This document shows, one piece after another, positions 40,276 to 48,113 of a DNA stretch of 48,113 nucleotides (within the stretch, counting starts at the first letter, position 1; every line of letters starts with the position of its first letter). Made by a program: the position numbers and the translations under genes. Source of the stretch: Solirubrobacteraceae bacterium (lineage in GTDB: Bacteria > Actinomycetota > Thermoleophilia > Solirubrobacterales > Solirubrobacteraceae); assembly GCA_030447785.1 (NCBI GenBank), contig JAUJOF010000008.1, positions 38,576 to 86,688 on the forward strand. Direction: 5' to 3'. The notes under the pieces are model-generated. The model saw only the letters and a program-made list of their open reading frames with translations, made no database searches and was not told where the DNA came from.

Positions 40276-40298
40276 GCTCGTTCGAAGTCCGAACGAGC
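40276..40298. promoter_or_regulatory. TetR operator palindrome between divergent genes
   Basis: GCTCGTTCG (40276-40284) and CGAACGAGC (40290-40298) are a perfect inverted repeat with a 5-bp centre. It lies between the two divergent -10 boxes and covers both -35 regions, so binding would repress both directions. Confidence 0.7.
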
Positions 40299-40304
40299 AT
40301 TCGA

Positions 40305-40310
40305 TATCCT
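40305..40310 (+). promoter_or_regulatory. Leaderless-type -10 box of the acyl-CoA dehydrogenase operon
   Basis: TATCCT lies 7 nt before ATG 40318, and no Shine-Dalgarno sequence is present. Confidence 0.55.
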
Positions 40311-40317
40311 TTGGCCC

Positions 40318-41463
40318 ATGGTCTTCGATCTGCCCGAGGAGGCCCAACTGCTGCGGCGCACGGTGCGCGAGTTCGCCGAAGGGGAGGTCGCGCCCGTGGC
40401 CCAGGCGCTCGACCGCGACAAGCGCTTCCCCTACGAGCTCGTGGCCCGGATGGGCGAGCTGGGCTGGATGGGCATCCCCTTCCCCGAGGACGTCGGTGGG
40501 GCGGGGGGCACCTCGCTGCAGTACGCGCTGGCGGTGGAGGAGCTCGCGCGGGTGGACTCCAGCGTGGCCATCACCTTGAGCGCCCACACCTCGCTGGGCA
40601 CCCAGCCGGTGTACGTGTTCGGCTCGCCCGAGCAGAAGCAGCGCCTGCTGCCCGACCTCCTGGCCGGTCGCCGGCTGGGCGCCTTCGGGCTGACCGAGGC
40701 CGAGGCGGGCTCCGACGCGGGCAACACCCGCACCCGCGCGCGGCGGGAGGGCGGCGAGTGGGTGATCGACGGCGCCAAGCAGTTCATCACCAACGCCGGC
40801 ACCGCCATCTCGGGCCACGTGGCCATCACCGCGAGGACCGGGGGCCCCGGCCAGCCGGACGAGATCTCCAACCTCATCGTGGAGAACGGCACCCCCGGCT
40901 ACGAGCCCGGCGAGCCGTATCGCAAGCTGGGCTGGAACGCGTCGGACACCCGGCCGCTGACCTTCGACGGCTGCCGCGTGCCCGAGGAGAACGTGCTGGG
41001 CCCCCGGGGGGCGGGCCTGCGGCAGTTCCTGCACGTCCTCGACATCGGGCGCATCGGCGTGGCCGCCATGGGGGTGGGCCTGGCCCAGGGCGCGCTGGAT
41101 CAGGCCCTGGCCTACGCCCGGGAGCGGCGCGCCTTCGGCCGGCCGATCGCGAAGTTCCAGGCCATCCAGGCCAAGCTGGCCGACCTGGCCACCGAGATCG
41201 AGGCCGCGCGCCTGCTGACCCTCAAGGCCGCCTGGCTGAAGGACGAAGGCCGCCCGTTCACGCTGACCGCCGCGCAGGCCAAGCTCAAGACCGGCCGCCT
41301 GGCCGTGCGCGCCAGCGAGGAGGCCGTGCAGATCCACGGCGGCTACGGCTGCATCGAGGAGTACCCGGTGTGCCGCTTCTACCGCGACGCCAAGATCCTC
41401 ACGATCGGTGAGGGCACCGACGAGGTCCAGCAGATGGTCATCGCCCGTGCCCTGGGTGCGTAG
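40318..41463 (+). CDS. Acyl-CoA dehydrogenase, Glu376-type
   Basis: A 381-residue FAD enzyme: FGLTEAEAGSDAGNTRTRAR (flavin/substrate strand), YARERRAFGRPIAKFQAIQA, QIHGGYGCIEEYPVCRFYRD. The catalytic base is Glu365 in TIGEGTDEVQQ, the position of Glu376 in medium-chain enzymes. Isovaleryl-CoA dehydrogenase instead has Ala there and a Glu in LDLER, where this protein has LDIGR. So despite the methylcrotonyl-carboxylase-like partner genes, it does not carry the isovaleryl signature. It starts an operon with the carboxylase subunits, 7 nt downstream, under the divergent TetR. Confidence 0.9.
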   Translation: MVFDLPEEAQLLRRTVREFAEGEVAPVAQALDRDKRFPYELVARMGELGWMGIPFPEDVGGAGGTSLQYALAVEELARVDSSVAITLSAHTSLGTQPVYVFGSPEQKQRLLPDLLAGRRLGAFGLTEAEAGSDAGNTRTRARREGGEWVIDGAKQFITNAGTAISGHVAITARTGGPGQPDEISNLIVENGTPGYEPGEPYRKLGWNASDTRPLTFDGCRVPEENVLGPRGAGLRQFLHVLDIGRIGVAAMGVGLAQGALDQALAYARERRAFGRPIAKFQAIQAKLADLATEIEAARLLTLKAAWLKDEGRPFTLTAAQAKLKTGRLAVRASEEAVQIHGGYGCIEEYPVCRFYRDAKILTIGEGTDEVQQMVIARALGA

Positions 41464-41470
41464 GGCAGCC

Positions 41471-43284
<1,814 letters not shown>

Positions 43285-43288
<4 letters not shown>

Positions 43289-44802
43289 GCCACCGCGAGG
43301 GCCATCTCGCGCTGATCGACGAGCTCGAGGCCCGCCTGGAGCGCGTGCGCGCCGGCGGCGGGCAGCGCGCCCGCGAGCGCCACGTGGCGCGCGGCAAGCT
43401 GCTGGCCCGCGAGCGGGTCGAGCGCCTGTGCGACCCGGGGGCGCCCTTCCTGGAGCTCTCGCCGCTGGCCGCCGAGGAGCTGTACGACGGCGCGGCGCCC
43501 GGCGCGGGGATCGTCACCGGCGTGGGCGTGGTGCACGGCCGGCGCTGCGTGATCGTGGCCAACGACGCCACGGTCAAGGGCGGCACCTACTACCCCATGA
43601 CCGTCAAGAAGCACCTGCGCGCCCAGGAGGTCGCGCTGCACAACCACCTGCCCTGCGTCTACCTGGTGGACTCCGGCGGAGCCTTCCTGCCCATGCAGGA
43701 CGAGGTCTTCCCCGACCGCGAGCACTTCGGGCGCATCTTCTTCAACCAGGCGACGATGTCCCAACGCGGCATCCCCCAGCTCAGCGCGGTGATGGGCTCG
43801 TGCACCGCCGGGGGCGCCTACGTGCCCGCCATGTGCGACGAGACGGTGATCGTGCGCGGCCAGGGCACGATCTTCCTGGGCGGCCCTCCGCTGGTGAAGG
43901 CGGCCACCGGCGAGGAGGTCAGCGCCGAGGAGCTGGGCGGCGGCGAGCTGCACGCGCGCACCTCGGGCGTGGTCGACCACCTGGCCGAGGACGACGACCA
44001 TGCGCTCGAGCTGCTGCGCGGCGCCGTGGCCGGCCTGGGCCCCCTGGCCCCGCCCGTCTGGGAGCGCCGCGCGCCGTGTCCGCCCGCCGCCGACCCCGAC
44101 GAGCTGCTGGACCTCGTCCCCCTCGACCCGCGCCGGCCCTACGACGCACGTGAGGTGCTGCGCCGGATCGTGGACGGCTCGCGGCTGCGCGAGTTCAAGG
44201 AGCTGTACGGCGAGACGGTGATCTGCGCCTTCGCCCACCTCGACGGCCATCCCGTGGGCCTGATCGCCAACAACGGGATCCTGTTCAGCGAGTCGTCGCT
44301 GAAGGCGGCCCACTTCGTCGAGCTGTGCGACCGCCGCGCCACCCCGCTGGTGTTCGTGCAGAACGTCAGCGGGTTCATGGTGGGCCGCGACTACGAGGCG
44401 GGTGGCATCGCCAAGGACGGCGCCAAGCTCGTCACCGCGGTCAGCTGCGCCCGGGTGCCCAAGCTCACCGTCATCGCCGGCGGCTCCTTTGGGGCGGGCA
44501 ACTACGCCATGTGCGGGCGCGCCTACTCGCCGCGCTTTCTGTTCACGTGGCCCAGCGCGCGCATCAGCGTCATGGGCGGCGAGCAGGCCGCCGGCGTGAT
44601 GAGCGAGGTGGGCCGCCCGCAGGCCGGGGCCGCGCTGCGCGACCAGTACGAGGCCCAGGGCCGCCCGCTCTACGGGACCGCCCGCCTGTGGGACGACGGG
44701 ATCATCGACCCGCGCGACACCCGCAAGACGCTCGCCCGGGCGCTGGAGGCCTGCCGCCACGCGCCGCTGGAGGCGGTGGGGTACGGCGTCTTTCGCATGT
44801 GA
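43285..44802 (+). CDS. Acyl-CoA carboxylase beta subunit, methylcrotonyl-CoA carboxylase type
   Basis: A 505-residue carboxyltransferase. The stretches [76 protein letters not shown] and [19 protein letters not shown] are the pattern of MCC beta subunits. The second half carries [20 protein letters not shown] and [19 protein letters not shown]. Inferred role: carboxylation of 3-methylcrotonyl-CoA in leucine breakdown, but a methylglutaconyl-CoA hydratase and HMG-CoA lyase are missing from this operon. Convergent with an SDR gene 3 nt away. Confidence 0.9.
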
Positions 44803-44805
44803 GGC

Positions 44806-45630
44806 CTACGCGCGCTCGAGCCCGGTCAGGCGCAGGCTGAGGCGGCGCAGTTCGGCGCGCGCCTCGGGGTCGTAGGCCTGGGGATCGGCGGCGCCCTCCC
44901 GAGTGCCCTCGAAGTAGCGCCCGCTGACGCCCTCCAGCTCGGGGTCGGCGATCAGGCGCAGCGCTGCGTCGGCGCCCTCGCGCACGGTGCTGCGCGGCGT
45001 GCCGAAGCTCTCGCGCACCATGGTGGTGTCCATCAGCGTGGCCGGGTGCACCGCGTTGACGTCCACGCCGCTGCCCTCCAGCTCCTCGGCCAGGTCGATC
45101 GTCGACAGGATCTGCGCGAGCTTGCTCTGGGCGTAGGCCCGGAAGCCCGAGAAGGTGCCGCGCTCGAGCATCACGTCGTCGAAGTCGATCGCCGCCTGAC
45201 CGATCGACGCCACGTTGACCACGCGGCTGGGCGCCGAGGCGCGCAGGAGGTCGAGCAGCAGGCGGGTGAGCAGGAAGCCCGCCAGGTGGTTGACCGCGAA
45301 GCGCAGCTCGTGGCCGTCGGCGCTGACCAGGCGCTTGTCGCCGGCGCCCACCCCCGCGTTGTTGACCAGCACGTCGAGGCGCTCCTCGGCGTCGAGCACC
45401 TCGCCGGCCATCCGGCGCACCTCGTCCAGGCAGGCCAGGTCGGCCAGGTAGCCGCGCGCGGGGGCGTCCCCCCGCGCACCCAGCTCGCCGAGCAGCCCGT
45501 CGAGGCGCTCCCGGCGGCGGCCATGAGCCAGCACCGTCGCCCCGCGCACGGCCAGGTCGAGCGCCAGCCGGCGGCCCAGGCCGTCGGTGGCGCCGGTGAC
45601 CAGGATCACGCTCCCGCGCAGGTCCTCCAT
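44806..45630 (-). CDS. SDR-family oxidoreductase, retinol-dehydrogenase-like
   Basis: A 274-residue classical or atypical SDR: VILVTGATDGLGRRLALDLA, DVLVNNAGVGAGDKRLVSAD, RVVNVASIGQAAIDF (Ser), FRAYAQSKLAQILSTIDLAE (Tyr-x3-Lys). Then VNAVHPATLMDTTMVRESFG and SGRYFEGTREGAADPQAYDP, which match the WWOX/retinol-dehydrogenase-like group common in actinobacteria. ATG 45630 is chosen because the glycine motif then falls at the usual distance. Substrate unknown. Confidence 0.85.
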   Translation of the reverse strand: MEDLRGSVILVTGATDGLGRRLALDLAVRGATVLAHGRRRERLDGLLGELGARGDAPARGYLADLACLDEVRRMAGEVLDAEERLDVLVNNAGVGAGDKRLVSADGHELRFAVNHLAGFLLTRLLLDLLRASAPSRVVNVASIGQAAIDFDDVMLERGTFSGFRAYAQSKLAQILSTIDLAEELEGSGVDVNAVHPATLMDTTMVRESFGTPRSTVREGADAALRLIADPELEGVSGRYFEGTREGAADPQAYDPEARAELRRLSLRLTGLERA

Positions 45631-45671
45631 GCGCACACCACTACCACGGACGCCCGGCACCGTGCTCGCAA

Positions 45672-45677
45672 TATCCT
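45672..45677 (+). promoter_or_regulatory. Leaderless-type -10 box of fprA
   Basis: TATCCT lies 6 nt before GTG 45684. Confidence 0.45.
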
Positions 45678-45683
45678 CGCAGC

Positions 45684-47051
45684 GTGGCGCACATCGCGAT
45701 CATCGGCGCCGGGCCGGCCGGCTTCTACGCCTCCGAGGAGCTCCTCGGCCAGGGCTTCGAGGTGGACCTCTACGACGCCCTGCCCACCCCCTTCGGGCTG
45801 GTGCGCGCGGGCGTCGCGCCCGACCATCCCAAGATCAAGGCGGTCACCCGGCGCTACGCCAAGACGGCGGCCAAGCCCGGGTTTCGCTTCTTCGGAGGGG
45901 TGGCCCTGGGCGAGCACGTGCGCCGCGAGGAGCTGCTGGAGCGCTACCACGGCGTCGTCTACGCGTTCGGGACGGCCACCGACAACCGCCTGGGCATCCC
46001 GGGGGAGGACCTGGCGGGCTCCCACGCGGCCACGGAGTTCGTCGCCTGGTACAACGCCCATCCGGTCTTCGCACGCCACTGCTTCGACCTGTCGACCGAG
46101 CGCGCCGTGGTGATCGGCAACGGCAACGTGGCCATCGACGTCGCGCGCATGCTGATGCTCTCGCCCGAGGAGCTGCGCACCACCGACATCGCCGACCATG
46201 CCATCGACGCGCTGGCCGGGGCGGGCGTGCGCGAGGTGGTGGTGCTGGGCCGTCGCGGGCCCGCGCAGGCGGCCTTCACCAACCCCGAGCTGCGCGAGCT
46301 GGGCGAGCTTAGTCGCGCCGACGTGGTGGTCGACGCCGCCGAGGTGCAGCTCGACCCCGACAGCCGCGCGTGGCTTACCTCCGACGCCGCGGACGCCACC
46401 GCGCGGCGCAACGTGGAGATCCTCGCCGGCTACGCCCAGCGCGCGCCCGCCGGCCACAGCCACCGCGTGGCGCTGCGCTTCCTGCGCTCCCCGGTGGAGA
46501 TCCTGGGCGACGAGCAGGGCCGGGTGCGCGGGGTACGCGTGGTGCGCAACCGCATCGAGCGCCGCGACGACGGACGCCTGGCCGCCGTGCCCACCGGCGA
46601 GGAGCAGGTCATCGAGTCCGGGCTCGTGCTGCGCTCGATCGGCTACCGCGGCATCCCGGTGTGCAGCGTGCCCTTCGACGAGCGCCGCGGGCTGATCCCC
46701 AACGACGCCGGGCGCGTGGTGGGCAACGACGCCGAGCCGCTGCCCGGCGAGTACGCCGTCGGCTGGATCAAGCGCGGTCCCAGCGGCGTCATCGGCACGA
46801 ACAAGAAGGACGCCGCCGACACCGTCGCGCGCATCCTGGAAGACCGTGAGGCCGGACGCCTCAACGCCCCCGCCCGCCCCGACCCCGACAGCCTCGAGCC
46901 GTGGCTGCGCGAGCGCGCCCCCGGCCTGGTCACGTGGGACGGTTGGGGCGCCATCGACCGGCACGAGACGACCGCCGGCGAGCCCCACGGCCGCCCCCGG
47001 GTGAAGCTCGTCGACCTCGACGAGATGTCCCGCGTGTCCGGCGGGCGCTGA
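45684..47051 (+). CDS. fprA: Ferredoxin/adrenodoxin-type NADP reductase FprA
   Basis: A 455-residue FAD protein of the adrenodoxin-reductase type: AIIGAGPAGFYASEELLGQG (FAD), TPFGLVRAGVAPDHPKIKAV, VYAFGTATDNRLGIPGEDL, VIGNGNVAIDVARMLM (NADPH), GRRGPAQAAFTNPELREL and VGWIKRGPSGVIGTNKKDA. It passes electrons between NADPH and ferredoxins and would serve cytochrome P450, desaturase or Fe-S systems. GTG 45684 with TATCCT 6 nt upstream fits a leaderless mRNA. Confidence 0.93.
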   Translation: MAHIAIIGAGPAGFYASEELLGQGFEVDLYDALPTPFGLVRAGVAPDHPKIKAVTRRYAKTAAKPGFRFFGGVALGEHVRREELLERYHGVVYAFGTATDNRLGIPGEDLAGSHAATEFVAWYNAHPVFARHCFDLSTERAVVIGNGNVAIDVARMLMLSPEELRTTDIADHAIDALAGAGVREVVVLGRRGPAQAAFTNPELRELGELSRADVVVDAAEVQLDPDSRAWLTSDAADATARRNVEILAGYAQRAPAGHSHRVALRFLRSPVEILGDEQGRVRGVRVVRNRIERRDDGRLAAVPTGEEQVIESGLVLRSIGYRGIPVCSVPFDERRGLIPNDAGRVVGNDAEPLPGEYAVGWIKRGPSGVIGTNKKDAADTVARILEDREAGRLNAPARPDPDSLEPWLRERAPGLVTWDGWGAIDRHETTAGEPHGRPRVKLVDLDEMSRVSGGR

Positions 47052-47075
47052 GCTGCGCCCGGGCGGCCTAGAGCC

Positions 47076-47480
47076 ATGACCTGCCCCCGCACCGCCCTGG
47101 CACCGCTCGCGCTCGTCGCGGCCCTCCTCGCCGCGGGATGCGGCGGAGAGGAGCCGCCCGACGGGCCCGCGGGCGCCGGGACCCCCGCCACCACGGCCGA
47201 GCCGTCCGGGGCGCCGGAGGACGGAGCCCCCACCGGCGGCGACTGCGGGGACGTGGGCTTCACTCCCCAGAGCGACAACGGCGCCTTCGCCATCCAGGCC
47301 CGCGGGGTGGACTGCGCGACAGCCCGTGAGGTGGCCGCCGCGGCGGAGGACCGGCGGGGCGGCGCCTACCAGGCCCGCGGGTTCTCGTGCGCCTCCACCG
47401 GCTCGACCGGCGGTCCGCTGCCCGCCATCCGCTATCGCTGCGAGGGCGGAGGCGGGGTGATCACGTTCGAGGCGTCGTAG
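47076..47480 (+). CDS. Small lipoprotein of unknown function
   Basis: A 134-residue protein with a lipoprotein signal (RTALAPLALVAALLAAGCGG, lipobox LAAGC), then a Pro/Gly/Thr-rich disordered linker of about 35 residues. The small C-terminal domain has four cysteines (GDCGDVGF, GVDCATAREVAAAAE, GFSCASTG, IRYRCEGGGGVITFEA). The pattern with Cys-Ala-Thr-Ala-Arg resembles small secreted actinobacterial domains of unknown function. It probably sits on the outer face of the membrane. It follows fprA by 24 nt. Confidence 0.72.
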   Translation: MTCPRTALAPLALVAALLAAGCGGEEPPDGPAGAGTPATTAEPSGAPEDGAPTGGDCGDVGFTPQSDNGAFAIQARGVDCATAREVAAAAEDRRGGAYQARGFSCASTGSTGGPLPAIRYRCEGGGGVITFEAS

Positions 47481-47487
47481 AGCGCGG

Positions 47488-48042
47488 TCAGCCGAGCAGG
47501 TCGCCGACGCGCACGGCCCAGCCGTCCACGACGTCGCTGGCCTCCAGCGTGTCGTCGTCACCGAGGATGCGGATGTCGTTGGCCGAGCGGTAGGCGGTCA
47601 CCGTCCGCGGACCGGGGTGGACGACGAGCACCAGTCTCGTGCCGGCGGCCAGCCAGTCGAGCGCCTTCTCGTGCACATCGGTGGAGGTGTCGTGGGGGGA
47701 GACCACCTCGAGAGCGAGGTCGGGAGCGCCCTCGAAATATTTCCTGGGCCGGCCGACCGCTTCGATTCGCTCCCGCGCCACGAAGGCGACATCCGGTGCG
47801 CGGACGGTCTCGGGCTCGGTGGGCAGCTTGAACCCGACCTCCCCGGTCACGTCCCCGAGCTCGCGCTCGTCGGCATGCGCGCCGAGGAGCCGCGCGATCC
47901 GAAGTCCGACCCATCCATGCTCGTATCCCGGTGGCGTCGTCGTCCTCAACTCCCCCCGCACCAACTCGTGCTTCATGCCGTCGTCGGGCAGTTGCCAGAG
48001 GTCCTCAGCAGTCATCACCGTGGTGTCGGAGACGCCGACCAT
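47488..48042 (-). CDS. Uma2-family (DUF820) PD-(D/E)XK nuclease-like protein
   Basis: A 184-residue protein: TAEDLWQLPDDGMKHELVRG, VRAPDVAFVARERIEAVGRP (Asp), APDLALEVVSPHDTSTDVHE (Glu, the ExV strand) and KALDWLAAGTRLVLVVHPGP. These are the acidic residues of the Uma2 fold, a family abundant in cyanobacteria and present in actinobacteria, with no firm role. ATG 48042 is preferred to ATG 48051 because TAGCAT lies 7 nt upstream of it. Confidence 0.87.
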   Translation of the reverse strand: MVGVSDTTVMTAEDLWQLPDDGMKHELVRGELRTTTPPGYEHGWVGLRIARLLGAHADERELGDVTGEVGFKLPTEPETVRAPDVAFVARERIEAVGRPRKYFEGAPDLALEVVSPHDTSTDVHEKALDWLAAGTRLVLVVHPGPRTVTAYRSANDIRILGDDDTLEASDVVDGWAVRVGDLLG

Positions 48043-48049
48043 GGCGTCC

Positions 48050-48055
48050 ATGCTA
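48050..48055 (-). promoter_or_regulatory. Leaderless-type -10 box of the Uma2 gene
   Basis: Minus-strand TAGCAT lies 7 nt before ATG 48042. Confidence 0.4.
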
Positions 48056-48076
48056 TCCGCCGGGCACACCGGCGAA

Positions 48077-48100
48077 GCGGTGGCACTGTCATGCCACCGC
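48077..48100. promoter_or_regulatory. Inverted repeat upstream of the Uma2 gene
   Basis: GCGGTGGCA and TGCCACCGC form a perfect 9-bp inverted repeat around CTGTCA, at the -35 side of the Uma2 promoter. Candidate operator. Confidence 0.4.
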
Positions 48101-48113
48101 ACCGCCATCGACA

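Noticed and set aside
45606..47561. 651-codon minus-strand frame opposite fprA
   Set aside because: Shadow frame; fprA on the plus strand has all its cofactor motifs.

Overview
This 48 kb window is GC-rich bacterial chromosome, densely packed and almost without long intergenic stretches. It most likely comes from an actinobacterium of the class Thermoleophilia (Solirubrobacterales-like). The reasons are the codon bias, frequent GTG starts, NTGA start/stop overlaps, and a secreted protein at 25341-25979 with the ITGKQIK...DIANGTI N-terminus that I associate with that class. The class assignment is inference; no rRNA or tRNA gene is visible.

Layout. 1-3.8 kb: end of a MoxR-type ATPase, a CoxE-like vWA protein, and a hydrogenase maturation gene hypF broken by about seven frame changes. 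3.9-8 kb: rubredoxin, a zinc alcohol dehydrogenase, an AbiEi/DUF559 protein and a membrane-bound spermidine-synthase-like protein. 8-10.5 kb (minus): aldo/keto reductase, then an operon vapB-vapC-unknown 82-aa protein-exonuclease III. 10.7-15.3 kb: a secreted protein, a half-length biotinyl protein, a broken glpK, an acyltransferase and an SDR. 15.3-19.2 kb: amidase, an isobutyryl-CoA-mutase-type large subunit and an enoyl-CoA hydratase. 19.3-26 kb: Fic protein, CAP-domain protein, DedA fragment, CaiB-type CoA transferase, potassium channel, GNAT. 26-31 kb: nitrilase-family hydrolase, an IS982-like element placed exactly at its stop codon, a TetR gene behind a long palindrome, and a membrane-protein operon (DUF4235-like, holin-like, DUF3618, AI-2E family). 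31-34.5 kb: DegV and an iron-sulfur trafficking group (BolA, monothiol glutaredoxin, ErpA), then a lipoprotein with a clan GH-A hydrolase domain. 35-40 kb: AlkA glycosylase, HemQ-like protein, patatin, GIY-YIG protein, DrrAB-type ABC exporter. 40-45 kb: TetR divergent from acyl-CoA dehydrogenase plus a methylcrotonyl-CoA-carboxylase-type pair. 45-48 kb: SDR, FprA, a lipoprotein and a Uma2 protein.

Metabolically the window leans to acyl-CoA and branched-chain carbon breakdown (mutase, hydratase, CoA transferase, dehydrogenase, biotin carboxylase) plus redox and Fe-S housekeeping.

Three patterns cut across the genes. First, many starts have no Shine-Dalgarno sequence but a TANNNT box 6-10 nt upstream, which is the layout of leaderless transcripts. 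Second, several genes can only start at CTG, three of them in a CTGA overlap with the stop codon of the gene before. Third, nine genes contain frame breaks that look mostly like missing single bases near G/C runs. These may be sequencing errors, so 'pseudogene' is provisional for the frame-broken genes.
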